From Vibrio splendidus (lineage in GTDB: Bacteria; Pseudomonadota; Gammaproteobacteria; Enterobacterales; Vibrionaceae): a DNA stretch of 64,000 bases. The stretch covers positions 62,001-126,000 of the forward strand of contig NZ_LNRF01000006.1 in the NCBI RefSeq assembly GCF_001557875.1. The letters are read 5' to 3'. Both the position numbers and the translations under genes were made by a program. Shown here one piece after another: positions 1 to 9,018 of the stretch (the first letter of the stretch is position 1; the number at the start of each line of letters is the position of its first letter). The notes under the pieces were generated by a model. It saw only the letters and a list, made by a program, of their open reading frames with translations, was not told where the DNA came from and ran no database searches.

Positions 1-48
1 AGGTAAGACTGAAATGTCGACCTCAGGACGGCGTTGGATCTCTATCAT
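1..48 (-). CDS. recJ: RecJ single-stranded-DNA exonuclease, N-terminal fragment
   Basis: Reading the minus strand from an ATG at position 48, 16 codons run off the window edge and begin MIEIQRRPEVDI. This resembles the start of Vibrio RecJ, the 5'-3' single-strand exonuclease of recombination and mismatch repair. The position directly after dsbC agrees with the conserved fldB / xerD-dsbC-recJ neighbourhood of enterobacteria. Only the first residues are visible, so no catalytic motif can be checked. The assignment is from similarity of the start plus context. Confidence 0.8.
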   Translation of the reverse strand, partial: MIEIQRRPEVDISVLP

Positions 49-128
49 ATAAAAATGGGCCCGATATCAATCAGGCCACTCCTTAAATCAAAAACATGGG
101 GGACAAATTAGCAATACAGAAAATGAGA

Positions 129-908
129 TTATTGCTCTAAACGTTGAAGAAGTTGTGCTGGCGGTAAGTAACCACTCACCAACTCACCACTTGCTAGCAC
201 GATAGCCGGTGTGCCATTGATGCCAAGCTCACGACCCAGTTGGTATTGTTTAGCAATGATCTGCTTTTGCTCTGCTAGGTCTTTACCAGACGCTGGCATT
301 TGACGGTTTACTTTAGCGTCATGCATCGCTGTTTTTGGATCATCTGAAGCCCAGATTGCTGCCATTTGATCGGCAACTTGCCCTGTCGCGCCTTGGCGTG
401 GGTAAGCCATGTAACGAACGGTGATACCCAGATCGTTGTAGCCTTGCATTTGGCTGTGCAGACGAACACAGTAGCCACACGTAATGTCAGTAAATACCGT
501 CACAACATACTTTTCGTTATCGGCTTTGTATTCGATAACCGTATCCGACATCGCTGCGACTTTTTCAGCATTCAGCGGAGCTTGACGCTCAGCCAAAACG
601 TCACTGAATTTGCCGTTATCATCCAGAGAGTAAAGAGTGCCGGCTAGAAAGTGATCGCCCTCTGGAGAAGAAAAGATAATGCCGCTGTTGGTTTGAACTT
701 CTAACAGACCATCGATATCCGAAGGGACAATCTTATCAACCTTAATACCGATTTTTTCAAAACGCTTAGTTAACGCAGCTGTATCAATAGCTTGAGCTGG
801 ACCAGCTTCTACGGCTGTTGATGTTGTTTCTACTTTCGCTTCTGATGCATTACATGCAGTAATCATAAGAGGAAGCGCTAGTAGAGGAAGACGGCGTAAT
901 ACGCTCAT
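129..908 (-). CDS. dsbC: Thiol:disulfide interchange protein DsbC
   Basis: Periplasmic disulfide isomerase that reshuffles wrong disulfides and is kept reduced by DsbD. The 259-aa product has an N-terminal hydrophobic export signal, a DsbC-type dimerisation region (about 45-100), a thioredoxin-like domain with the active-site motif CGYC (about 144-147) and the cis-proline segment NGTPA near 234. I start at the ATG at 908, not an in-frame GTG at 917, because AAGGTG lies at good spacing before it. Two oddities: the signal ends in ITAC, which fits a lipobox, so the protein may be membrane anchored; and the second disulfide of E. coli DsbC is missing, since Ala and Gly stand where its cysteines lie. 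It lies 26 bp after xerD on the same strand, ahead of recJ. Confidence 0.93.
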   Translation of the reverse strand: MSVLRRLPLLALPLMITACNASEAKVETTSTAVEAGPAQAIDTAALTKRFEKIGIKVDKIVPSDIDGLLEVQTNSGIIFSSPEGDHFLAGTLYSLDDNGKFSDVLAERQAPLNAEKVAAMSDTVIEYKADNEKYVVTVFTDITCGYCVRLHSQMQGYNDLGITVRYMAYPRQGATGQVADQMAAIWASDDPKTAMHDAKVNRQMPASGKDLAEQKQIIAKQYQLGRELGINGTPAIVLASGELVSGYLPPAQLLQRLEQ

Positions 909-934
909 TAAGTTCACCTTAAAAATAAATGGAT

Positions 935-1849
935 TTAAGCACGTGGGTGATGCTGCGCGTGAATTTGCTTCAGCCTTTCAGTCGCCACGTGAGTATAAAT
1001 TTGGGTTGTCGATAAGTCACTATGCCCAAGTAACATCTGTACGACCCTGAGATCTGCGCCATAGTTCAGTAAATGCGTCGCAAAAGCGTGTCTCAATACG
1101 TGGGGTGACAACAATTCTGTGTCGATTCCAGCGACGACCGAGTAGTGCTTGATACGATACCAGAACGTCTGACGGGTCATTTGCTTGGCGCGTTTACTCG
1201 GAAAAACCACATCAGAACTGTTTTCGCCAAGTAGATGTGGACGACCTTGTTCAATAAAAGTCTCTATCCAATCCACCGCATTTTCGCCCATGGGTACTAA
1301 GCGCTCTTTGCCACCCTTACCAATAACACGCACCACACCTTGTCTTAGGCTGATGTTTTCCATCGTCAAGCTAACCAGTTCTGTCACACGCAAACCGGTT
1401 GCATAGAGTAACTCAAGCATCGCCTTATCGCGAAGCTCAATCGGATCGTTCGGATCTGGCGCATCAAGCAAAGCATCAACCTGCTCTTCGCTCAAATCTT
1501 TCGGCAAGCGTTGCGGCAGCTTCGGGCTGATCAACAAGGCACTTGGATCATCGCCTCTGATTTTCTCGCGGTGTAAATATTGGAACAAGCGACGAATCGC
1601 CGACAACATACGGGCACGAGAAGTCTGTTTAAAATCAGCGTCGGCTAACCAGCCTTGATAATCCTGTAAACCTGAAAGGCTAATGAAGTCGAGGCGGTAA
1701 TTGTTCTTTTCCATCCACGCTAATAACTTGGATAAATCGGTACGGTACGAGACAAGCGTATTCTCCGATAATCCTCGCTCCATCCACATAGCATCTAAAA
1801 ACTGCTCAACGAGACCGTGGTCTTCGCTCTGCCCTTGAGGCGACTGCAT
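935..1849 (-). CDS. xerD: Site-specific tyrosine recombinase XerD
   Basis: With XerC it resolves chromosome dimers at dif during division, under control of FtsK. The 304-aa product has the N-terminal SAM-like core-binding domain (about 10-95) and a catalytic domain containing the tyrosine-recombinase signatures ATGLRVTEL (first Arg), HVLRHAFATHLL (His-x-x-Arg), LGHSDLSTTQ and the nucleophile in IYTHV. The C-terminus ending HHPRA is shared with E. coli XerD. A longer frame opens at 1897, but the ATG at 1849 gives the usual family length of about 300 aa; the ribosome-binding site is weak in both cases. It is divergent from fldB and upstream of dsbC, as in E. coli. Confidence 0.95.
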   Translation of the reverse strand: MQSPQGQSEDHGLVEQFLDAMWMERGLSENTLVSYRTDLSKLLAWMEKNNYRLDFISLSGLQDYQGWLADADFKQTSRARMLSAIRRLFQYLHREKIRGDDPSALLISPKLPQRLPKDLSEEQVDALLDAPDPNDPIELRDKAMLELLYATGLRVTELVSLTMENISLRQGVVRVIGKGGKERLVPMGENAVDWIETFIEQGRPHLLGENSSDVVFPSKRAKQMTRQTFWYRIKHYSVVAGIDTELLSPHVLRHAFATHLLNYGADLRVVQMLLGHSDLSTTQIYTHVATERLKQIHAQHHPRA

Positions 1850-1999
1850 AGTGTTACTCACAATATTGGAAACTGTTTTGAGAGTATGCCAGAGCAAATA
1901 TGAATGCCATAAAAATTACGACTTGAGCGGATAATCGCTGCAATCGAAGTCGATTTATGGTTAGAATTCGCCATCTGAAATTAAAATCGAACGTTTGCT

Positions 2000-2521
2000 A
2001 TGAAAATTGGATTATTTTACGGCTCAACCACCTGCTACACAGAAATGGCAGCAGAGAAAATTCGCAGCATTATTGGTGAAGACCTAGTTGATATCCATAA
2101 CGTGAAAGAAACCCCTCTTTCATTGATGGCGGACTACGACCTTTTATTGCTGGGCATCTCGACTTGGGACTTCGGTGAAATCCAAGAAGATTGGAATGAA
2201 CTGTGGGAAGACATCGCAACCACGCCAATGAAAGGCAAGGTTGTGGCTCTGTTTGGTTTAGGTGACCAAGAAGGCTACGGCGAATGGTTCCTTGATGCGA
2301 TGGGTCTGTTGCATGATGAACTGAAAACCGCTGGAGCAGAGTTTGTTGGCTTCTGGCCAAACGACGACAGCTACGAGTTCGAAGCGTCTAAAGCGTTAAC
2401 GGAAGACCAATCTCAATTCGTTGGTTTGGCGCTTGATGAAGATTCACAATACGAGCTTAGCGATGACCGTATCGCAAGCTGGGTTGAGCAAGTACTGGTT
2501 GAGTACAGCGAAAAGCTATAA
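2000..2521 (+). CDS. fldB: Flavodoxin FldB
   Basis: Small FMN-binding electron carrier of 173 aa, the usual size for long-chain flavodoxins. The phosphate-binding loop appears at the N-terminus ([14 protein letters not shown]), followed by the isoalloxazine loops around GISTWDFGE and [13 protein letters not shown], and the long-chain insertion. The acidic composition is typical. It is divergent from xerD, the same arrangement as E. coli fldB, which is why fldB is preferred over fldA. A strong bidirectional terminator follows. Confidence 0.92.
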   Translation: MKIGLFYGSTTCYTEMAAEKIRSIIGEDLVDIHNVKETPLSLMADYDLLLLGISTWDFGEIQEDWNELWEDIATTPMKGKVVALFGLGDQEGYGEWFLDAMGLLHDELKTAGAEFVGFWPNDDSYEFEASKALTEDQSQFVGLALDEDSQYELSDDRIASWVEQVLVEYSEKL

Positions 2522-2576
2522 CCAAACAGAAGTACACCTAACTAAGTAGCTGAATATAAAAAGACCACAGAATACA

Positions 2577-2612
2577 AAAAGGCCTCATTACTGCGAAGTA
2601 ATGAGGCCTTTT
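2577..2612. terminator. Bidirectional intrinsic terminator between fldB and brnQ
   Basis: A perfect 12-bp stem (2581-2592 with 2597-2608), loop GCGA, flanked by A-tract and T-tract, so it can end both fldB on the plus strand and brnQ on the minus strand. Confidence 0.92.
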
Positions 2613-2651
2613 CTATTTCATCTCGAAGAACAATCTAATCTCAACGGAAGA

Positions 2652-3965
2652 TTAAACAGTCTCCTCAGCCATCTCTTGCTCTGTTGATTTACCAACGAAG
2701 AACATACAGATGATTGCAGCAGTCGTTGGAAGCAACCAACCCATACCGATCTCAAACAGTGGCAGCATCTTAAGTGCAGACACGTCTACACCCGCTACTT
2801 TAGCGCCATCAATAAGAGCAAACAGCAGTGACACTAATACTACTACGCGGTAAGCCACTTTGGGATTAGGGAAACGGCTACGCAAGAATGTCAGAGCAAC
2901 CAACGCGATAGCGACTGGGTACAATGCAAATAGTACTGGAACAGACAGAGAAATCAGTTGAGAAAGACCAACGTTTGCAACGGTTGCACAAGCCACACCG
3001 TTGATGATTACCCAAGTCTTGTAAGACAGAGGCGTTAGCGAGCTGAAGTAATCCGAACATGCTGACACAAGACCAATCGCAGTTGTTAGACACGCTAATA
3101 GTACGATCACAGAAAGCACTAGCTGACCAGAAGGACCAAACAACGATTGAACGTATAGGCTTAAGATAGCACCGCCATTGTCTGCACCGGCTGCTACTGT
3201 TGCACTTGTTGCGCCTAGGAAGAATAGAGAGATGTAAACAAACGCTAGACCCGCTGCGGCAATACAACCCGCGCTAATTAGGTACTTAGTCGTCGCAGCA
3301 CGGTCAGTAATGCCCTTGCTACGAATCGCATCAACAATCAGCATACCAAACATCAAAGAAGCAAAAGTATCCATGGTGTTGTAGCCTTCAAGGAAACCTT
3401 TAGTCAGTGGCTGAGTAATGTACTCACCGTGAGCCGCAAGAACATCACCTTGAGGGTTAACGAATACAGCAATCGCCAGTACAACCAAACCAACGAATAA
3501 TACAGGTGTCAGTACCTTGCCAATGACGTCAATAAGCTTACCTTGCGACCATGAGAAGAACATCGCTACTACAAAAAATGCAATCGAAAAGAGAGTTAGG
3601 TGAGCTTGAGAGGCATCGATGAAGAAGGGTTTCACCGCCATTTCATAGGCAACAAGGCCAGTACGTGGTGCTGCAAATGCAGGACCGATAATGATAAAGA
3701 TCAGCACAGCCATAATGGTTGCAGCTTGCTTAGGAAGATCTTTAGTTAAGTGACCCCAAGAGCCACCAGCCACAGCGACCGCGACGATAGTGATTAACGG
3801 CAGACCAACGGCAGTCAGCAGAAAACCAGACATCGCTGGAAGGAAGTGATCACCGGCTAATTGGCCAGCTAGAGGTGGGAAGATGATGTTACCCGCACCC
3901 AAGAAAAACGCAAAAAGCATAAAGCCCAATGCCATTATATCTGTTAGTTTTAGACTCTGTTTCAC
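2652..3965 (-). CDS. brnQ: Branched-chain amino acid:sodium symporter BrnQ (LIVCS family)
   Basis: Inner-membrane carrier for leucine, isoleucine and valine. The 437-aa product is almost entirely hydrophobic with about 12 membrane segments, and opens with the family signature LTDIMALGFMLFAFFLGAGN followed by IIFPPLAG. Translation starts at a GTG at 3965 with AAGGAT a few bases upstream. It stands alone: the fldB/brnQ terminator lies at its 3' end and a 314-bp AT-rich region at its 5' end. Substrate preference within the family is inferred. Confidence 0.93.
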   Translation of the reverse strand: MKQSLKLTDIMALGFMLFAFFLGAGNIIFPPLAGQLAGDHFLPAMSGFLLTAVGLPLITIVAVAVAGGSWGHLTKDLPKQAATIMAVLIFIIIGPAFAAPRTGLVAYEMAVKPFFIDASQAHLTLFSIAFFVVAMFFSWSQGKLIDVIGKVLTPVLFVGLVVLAIAVFVNPQGDVLAAHGEYITQPLTKGFLEGYNTMDTFASLMFGMLIVDAIRSKGITDRAATTKYLISAGCIAAAGLAFVYISLFFLGATSATVAAGADNGGAILSLYVQSLFGPSGQLVLSVIVLLACLTTAIGLVSACSDYFSSLTPLSYKTWVIINGVACATVANVGLSQLISLSVPVLFALYPVAIALVALTFLRSRFPNPKVAYRVVVLVSLLFALIDGAKVAGVDVSALKMLPLFEIGMGWLLPTTAAIICMFFVGKSTEQEMAEETV

Positions 3966-4279
3966 AGATAATCCTTAATTATATTTATGAGTTTATGTTG
4001 TGCTTACATGAATGTTACAGCTAAAAGCTGCCAATCAATCTATAAAATAGTCGCGCATAATGACGAAACACTTGGCTAGCTGCAAGTCACCACACAAAAA
4101 CACCATATAAATTTGCATATGAGAACAAAAAGCAGTGGATTACACTGGCTATGGAAAAATAGCCACAATTATAAACTAACCATAATTCACAACAATAGTT
4201 TCCCAAGCAGAACATTGATTCATACAAGCGGTTAACATTAGAGCTAATCACTTAAAATATCTTGATACTCAGAACATTA
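3966..4279. other. brnQ / trmN6 divergent intergenic region
   Basis: AT-rich spacer holding the promoters of the two divergent genes. I see several TATAAT-like words but no convincing operator or hairpin, and no small ORF with a ribosome-binding site. Confidence 0.5.
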
Positions 4280-5008
4280 ATGAAAGACAAAACAGTGCAA
4301 ACTAAAAGCTTCAATTTTAAGCAATTCTCAATTTACGGCGGGCAAAGCGGTATGCCAGTCAGTACCGATGGCGTGTTACTTGGCGCGTGGGTAAGCCTGC
4401 CACAAAGATCATGTGCACTCGATATTGGAACAGGAACAGGTCTGCTGGCCTTGATGGCTGCGCAACGTTTTGAGGATGCTTCAATCTCTGCGATAGATAT
4501 TGATCAACACGCCATTGATGCTGCCACTGTCAATATTGAGCAATCGCCTTGGCAAGATCGTATCTCCCTTGATCACGGCAGCGTGTTAACGGCCGACTTT
4601 CCACAAAAGTTTGATGCGATCATCTGTAACCCGCCCTACTTCAACTCTGGAGAACAGGCGCAGCAAAGCCAAAGAGCCACCGCCAGGCACACCGACAGCT
4701 TGGATCATTTAGCGCTTGCCCAGCGTTGTTTCGAGATAACAACCGACACCGCGACTGCTAATTTCATCCTACCGACGCCTGAGGGGGAAGGTTTTATCAA
4801 GCTTGCCGAGCAATGTGGTTGGTATCTAGCAAAACGCCTTGATGTGAAAACAACAGACAAGAAACCGGCTAGCCGAATTCTATTTGAGTTATCTAAAGAT
4901 CCTGTTTGCGAGCAAGATTTGCAGCGCGAATCGCTTACAATTCACCACCAAGGTGGTTATAGCGAAGCATTTATTGCGCTCACGAAAGATTTTTATCTCA
5001 AGATGTAG
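4280..5008 (+). CDS. trmN6: tRNA1(Val) (adenine(37)-N6)-methyltransferase TrmN6 (YfiC)
   Basis: SAM-dependent methyltransferase that forms m6A37 in tRNA-Val. The SAM-binding motif is [17 protein letters not shown], motif II includes AIDID, and the catalytic N6-adenine motif NPPYF is near residue 122. The start [20 protein letters not shown] and the end [16 protein letters not shown] match the E. coli YfiC layout. An in-frame TTG at 4262 exists, but the ATG at 4280 gives the family length of about 242 aa; neither has a strong ribosome-binding site. It precedes srmB; in E. coli the two genes are also neighbours. Confidence 0.93.
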   Translation: MKDKTVQTKSFNFKQFSIYGGQSGMPVSTDGVLLGAWVSLPQRSCALDIGTGTGLLALMAAQRFEDASISAIDIDQHAIDAATVNIEQSPWQDRISLDHGSVLTADFPQKFDAIICNPPYFNSGEQAQQSQRATARHTDSLDHLALAQRCFEITTDTATANFILPTPEGEGFIKLAEQCGWYLAKRLDVKTTDKKPASRILFELSKDPVCEQDLQRESLTIHHQGGYSEAFIALTKDFYLKM

Positions 5009-5017
5009 CAAATACCA

Positions 5018-5047
5018 TGTGATCCTAATCACTAATGCTTCTATAAT
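5018..5047 (+). promoter_or_regulatory. srmB promoter with a CRP-like palindrome over the -35 region
   Basis: TGTGATCCTAATCACT at 5018-5033 matches the CRP half-site pair TGTGA-N6-TCACA at 9 of 10 positions. A perfect TATAAT lies at 5042-5047. With a 17-bp spacer the -35 hexamer would fall at 5019-5024, inside the palindrome, so a bound factor would compete with polymerase. Binding by CRP is inference from the word only. Confidence 0.5.
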
Positions 5048-5115
5048 GTCCGACTACTCTTTTTTATCGTCTGCTTTTTGAGGCAGAAACATTTATTGCT
5101 TGTGGAGAAACAACA

Positions 5116-6381
5116 GTGATCAGAACCTTTGCAGAACTCGATCTAAACCAAGAGCTGCTTAAAGCAATTGACGAAATGGGCTACGAACGTCCAACACAGA
5201 TACAAGCTGAAGCAATCCCACAAGCGTTAGATGGAAGAGACGTTTTGGCTTCTGCGCCAACAGGTACTGGTAAAACAGCATCATTTGTATTGCCAGCACT
5301 GCAATACCTACTGGATTTCCCACGTAAGAAATCTGGCCCTGCACGTATGCTTATCCTGACGCCAACGCGTGAGCTAGCAATGCAGATAACCGAACAAGCA
5401 CGTGAGCTTGCTAAATACACCAGCCTAAACATCTTCACGATCACGGGCGGTGTGATGTATCAAGAGCATGCAGATATCTTAAGCACGACTCAAGATATCG
5501 TAGTCGCAACACCTGGTCGTTTGATGGAATACATTGAAGGCGAGCGTTTTGATTGTCGTGCGATTGAATGGCTGGTTCTAGATGAAGCCGACCGTATGCT
5601 AGATATGGGCTTTGGTCCTGTTGTTGACCGTCTGTCTGCAGAATGTCGCTGGCGTAAACAAACTTTACTGTTCTCTGCAACGCTAGAAGGTAAAGGCATT
5701 GAAGGCTTCACTGAAGACCTACTGAAAAACCCAGCGGAGATCGATGCGAAATCATCACTTCGTGAGCGTAAGAAGATCACTCAGTGGTACCACCGTGCAG
5801 ACACAGCAGAGCACAAGCTGAGCATCCTAAAGCACATCATCACAGAACAAGCTGAGCGCAGCATCGTATTCTTGAAGACACGTGATCGTCTAGGTGATCT
5901 ACGAGCTCAACTTGAAAGCGCGCAAATCCCATGTGCATGGATCCAAGGTGAAATGCCTCAAGATCGTCGTAACAACGCGATTGCTCGTTTCCGTGACGGT
6001 TCTGTAAACGTACTGCTAGCGACTGACGTTGCTGCTCGTGGTATCGACCTTCCAGACGTAAGCCACGTAATCAACTACGACATGCCACGTACTGCTGATG
6101 TATACCTACACCGTATTGGCCGTACTGCTCGTGCTGGTAAAAAAGGTAACGCGGTTTCTATCATTGAAGCGCACGATCAACTGATGATTGAACGTGTGGC
6201 TCGTTACACAGACGAACCAATCAAAGAACGCTTCATCGAAGGCATGCGCCCTACGCATAAGAAAGCGGCCGTAACTAAGAAGAAGAAGCCGAAGAAAGAA
6301 GATAAGAAAGCGGTAGAGAAACAAAAAATCGCGAAAAAGAAAAAAATCGCGAAGAAAAAGAAAGCAGCAAAGAAGAAATAA
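5116..6381 (+). CDS. srmB: DEAD-box ATP-dependent RNA helicase SrmB
   Basis: RNA helicase acting early in assembly of the large ribosomal subunit. Domain 1 has the Q motif (ERPTQIQ), Walker A APTGTGKT at 47-54, PTREL, DEAD at 156-159 and SAT; domain 2 has the RGxD motif (ARGID) and HRIGRTARAG. The stretch LLDFPRKKSGPARMLIL is characteristic of SrmB. The C-terminal 45 residues are a lysine-rich low-complexity tail likely to contact RNA. It starts at a GTG with GTGGAGAAA upstream. A terminator with a UUCG loop follows. The product is 421 aa, slightly shorter than E. coli SrmB owing to the tail. Confidence 0.93.
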   Translation: MIRTFAELDLNQELLKAIDEMGYERPTQIQAEAIPQALDGRDVLASAPTGTGKTASFVLPALQYLLDFPRKKSGPARMLILTPTRELAMQITEQARELAKYTSLNIFTITGGVMYQEHADILSTTQDIVVATPGRLMEYIEGERFDCRAIEWLVLDEADRMLDMGFGPVVDRLSAECRWRKQTLLFSATLEGKGIEGFTEDLLKNPAEIDAKSSLRERKKITQWYHRADTAEHKLSILKHIITEQAERSIVFLKTRDRLGDLRAQLESAQIPCAWIQGEMPQDRRNNAIARFRDGSVNVLLATDVAARGIDLPDVSHVINYDMPRTADVYLHRIGRTARAGKKGNAVSIIEAHDQLMIERVARYTDEPIKERFIEGMRPTHKKAAVTKKKKPKKEDKKAVEKQKIAKKKKIAKKKKAAKKK

Positions 6382-6405
6382 TCTAACAGCTTCAACGATT
6401 CAATA

Positions 6406-6439
6406 AAAAGCCCCATGCAGTTCGCTGCATGGGGCTTTT
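6406..6439. terminator. Intrinsic terminator, srmB / yaaA
   Basis: A 15-bp perfect stem (6406-6420 with 6425-6439), UUCG tetraloop, A-tract and T-tract on either side. It serves srmB and, on the other strand, yaaA. Confidence 0.93.
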
Positions 6440-6493
6440 CTCTATCTGGCTGGCATCTCGCCATAGAGCGTGACGACCATTAATCAATAACGT

Positions 6494-7270
6494 CTAGTTT
6501 TGCTCTTCACGTTTGAAGACAAGCTCTTTCGCGTTCGACTCTTCTTCAACGAAGTAGTAACCTGCTGTATCAAACTGAGTGAGTGCCTCAACCGAGTCGA
6601 TCTTGTTCTCGATAATGTAGCGAGCCATCATGCCACGCGCTTTCTTCGCGTAGAAACTGATCACCTTGTACTGACCGTTCTTACAGTCTTTGAATACAGG
6701 AGTAATCACTTGGCCATCCAAGTTCTTCGGCTTCACGGCTTTAAAGTATTCGTTCGATGCTAGGTTGATCAACACATTGTCGCCTTGAGCATTCAACGCT
6801 TCATTCAGCTTGTCTGTGATGATGTTGCCCCAGAACTGGTACAAGTTAGTACCACGAGCATTGGCCAAGCGTGTACCCATCTCTAGGCGGTATGGCTGCA
6901 TCAAATCTAACGGCTTAAGCAAGCCATATAACCCAGAAAGCATGCGCAGGTGGTTTTGTGCGTAGTCAAAATCTTCATCCGATAGCGTTTCAGCGTCTAG
7001 GCCTGTATATACATCGCCCTTAAAGGCTAGGATCGCTTGGCGTGCGTTGTCTTGGGTAAAGGTCTCGCTCCACTGCTCAAAGCGCGCTACGTTCAACCCT
7101 GCGATTTTATCGCTCACCTTCATCAGTGCAGAAATATCGACTGGCGTCAGCTTACGGCACTCTTCAATCAACTCAGCAGAGTGTTCAACAAACTCAGGCT
7201 GACTAAAGCGTTCCGTCGCTAATGGTGATTCGTAATCAAGTGTTTTGGCTGGAGAAACGACAACTAACAT
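6494..7270 (-). CDS. yaaA: Peroxide stress protein YaaA (DUF328/UPF0246)
   Basis: 258 aa, the same length as E. coli YaaA, a DNA-binding protein that limits free iron during hydrogen peroxide stress. The N-terminal [12 protein letters not shown], the central [33 protein letters not shown], and near the C-terminus [17 protein letters not shown] are all family hallmarks. It stands alone between the srmB terminator and the terminator following the symporter. No OxyR-like site was recognised upstream. Confidence 0.94.
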   Translation of the reverse strand: MLVVVSPAKTLDYESPLATERFSQPEFVEHSAELIEECRKLTPVDISALMKVSDKIAGLNVARFEQWSETFTQDNARQAILAFKGDVYTGLDAETLSDEDFDYAQNHLRMLSGLYGLLKPLDLMQPYRLEMGTRLANARGTNLYQFWGNIITDKLNEALNAQGDNVLINLASNEYFKAVKPKNLDGQVITPVFKDCKNGQYKVISFYAKKARGMMARYIIENKIDSVEALTQFDTAGYYFVEEESNAKELVFKREEQN

Positions 7271-7410
7271 AACTTTACCCTAATCGGTTATCTAACTGGA
7301 TGCTGCTAGAGTATAGAAAAAACATCAACTTGTCTTTATGGCTCTTCCTATTGTTTCGATAGGGAGAATGAGCTTCGATAGACAGAATGAGACAAATGAC
7401 AGGCAAAGAA

Positions 7411-7438
7411 AAAGGCTAAGGTCGAAACCTTAGCCTTT
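7411..7438 (-). terminator. Intrinsic terminator downstream of the alanine/glycine symporter
   Basis: A 12-bp perfect stem (7411-7422 with 7427-7438) with a short CGAA loop. The minus strand continues into a T-run, so it ends the symporter transcript coming from 7479. Confidence 0.88.
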
Positions 7439-7478
7439 CTAATCACTTTAGGATGAGCCGTTTATCGCTCCAACAAGA

Positions 7479-8906
7479 TTACTTCTTGTTGTTGTCCCAA
7501 ATACCGTCTTCCAGCTGAGACTTAAGCTCTGGGAAGTCATTCGAATCGAATGTTGGTACTTTACCCGCGTCTAGTTGGCGGTTGTAGTCTTTCGCTAGCT
7601 TAATCACGATACCTGATAGCAGGATAATCGCCACCAAGTTAACAATCGCCATTAGGCCCATTGATACGTCAGCCAGTGCCCATACCGTTGGCAGCGTCGC
7701 TAGAGAACCGAACATAACCATACCCAGAACAACAATACGGAACAGCACTAGGCCTTTCTTGTTGTTGTGCTCAAGGAAGATAAGGTTCGTTTCAGCGTAC
7801 GAGTAGTTTGCAATGATTGAAGTAAAAGCGAAGAAGAAAATCGCTACCGCTACAAAGATGCCGCCCCATTCGCCAACTTGTGCTGTTAGCGCACGTTGCG
7901 TTAGTTCGATACCCGTTACTTCACCGTGTGGTACATACTCACCAGACATCAGGATGATTGCGACTGTTGCTGAACAGATAACAATGGTATCCATGAACAC
8001 GCCTAACATTTGCACGTAACCTTGTGATGCTGGGTGCGGTGGGTAAGGCGTAGCAGAAGCTGCTGCGTTTGGCGCAGAACCCATACCCGCTTCGTTCGAG
8101 AACAAACCACGTTTGATGCCGTTAATCATCGCTTGTGCGATTGCGTAACCTAGGCCACCCGCAGCTGCTTCTTGCAGACCGAATGCACTCTTGAAGATAA
8201 GAGCCAGTACTTCAGGCACTTTCTCGATATTCGCGAACATCACGTACATAGCGATCGCTAGGTAAGCCAGTGCCATGATTGGAACGATGATTTCTGCTGT
8301 ACGTGCAATCTTACGGATACCACCGAAGATAACGAATGCAGAGATGATTACGATACCAACACCAACGTAGCTACGCTCAAGGTCGAATGCTGTGTTCATT
8401 GCGCTTGCAATCGCGTTCGCTTGAACCGCGTTGAATACAAGACCGAATGCAATGATTAGGAAGATAGAGAATAGAACCCCCATCCAACGCATGCCTAGGC
8501 CTTTCTCCATGTAGTATGCAGGGCCGCCGCGGTAGTTACCGTCGTTATCACGCGTTTTGTATAGCTGTGCCAGTGTGCTTTCTGCAAACGATGTTGCCAT
8601 ACCTAGCATTGCGATTAGCCACATCCAGAAGATAGCACCCGGGCCACCAGCGGTTAGTGCTACTGCAACACCTGCCATGTTACCTGTACCTACACGAGCA
8701 GCGAGACTAGTACAAAGAGCTTGGAAAGAAGAGATACCAGCACTGTCTGCTTTACGGCTGTTTCTAAGAACAGAGAACATGTGGCCGAAATGGCGGAATT
8801 GAATGAAGCCTAGTCGTACAGTGAAGTAGATACCCACACCAACCAGTAAGTAAACTAAGATAGATCCCCAAAGGAGATCGTTCATCAAATTGATTAAGTC
8901 TGTCAC
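7479..8906 (-). CDS. Sodium:alanine/glycine symporter (AgcS/SSF-like, DAACS-type AGCS family)
   Basis: Inner-membrane Na+-coupled transporter for alanine and/or glycine. The 475-aa product has about 11 hydrophobic segments and the AGCS family signatures FQALCTSLAARVGTGNMAGV, GGPGAIFWMW and RGGPAYYMEKGLG in the first third, with RGLFSNEAGMGSAPNAAA centrally. I choose the GTG at 8906 over a GTG at 8933 because GAGG sits about 6 bases upstream and the protein then starts at the family-typical place. The leader contains two hairpins (8928-9018). Specificity between alanine and glycine cannot be read from the sequence. Confidence 0.92.
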   Translation of the reverse strand: MTDLINLMNDLLWGSILVYLLVGVGIYFTVRLGFIQFRHFGHMFSVLRNSRKADSAGISSFQALCTSLAARVGTGNMAGVAVALTAGGPGAIFWMWLIAMLGMATSFAESTLAQLYKTRDNDGNYRGGPAYYMEKGLGMRWMGVLFSIFLIIAFGLVFNAVQANAIASAMNTAFDLERSYVGVGIVIISAFVIFGGIRKIARTAEIIVPIMALAYLAIAMYVMFANIEKVPEVLALIFKSAFGLQEAAAGGLGYAIAQAMINGIKRGLFSNEAGMGSAPNAAASATPYPPHPASQGYVQMLGVFMDTIVICSATVAIILMSGEYVPHGEVTGIELTQRALTAQVGEWGGIFVAVAIFFFAFTSIIANYSYAETNLIFLEHNNKKGLVLFRIVVLGMVMFGSLATLPTVWALADVSMGLMAIVNLVAIILLSGIVIKLAKDYNRQLDAGKVPTFDSNDFPELKSQLEDGIWDNNKK

Positions 8907-8927
8907 GTGAACCTCGTAATTGAGTTT

Positions 8928-9018
8928 AAGCACCGATCATGCTTCCTAGCCTTCCTCTTAATCGCCTATGCCTCTGTCAATGTTGTGTCGGCACTCTTGT
9001 TATATTCTTGCGGCGATT
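8928..9018 (-). promoter_or_regulatory. Candidate structured 5' leader of the symporter mRNA
   Basis: On the minus strand, AATCGCC (9018-9012) pairs with GGCGATT (8966-8960) and encloses a smaller GTGCC/GGCAT pairing. An immediately following hairpin AAGCA-N7-TGCTT (8944-8928) lies just ahead of the ribosome-binding site. The arrangement suggests a regulatory leader. I compared it with the glycine riboswitch signature and found no match. Confidence 0.35.

Noticed and set aside
1850..1897. 16-residue extension of XerD
   Set aside because: The family length and alignment start fit the ATG at 1849; the extension has no family similarity.
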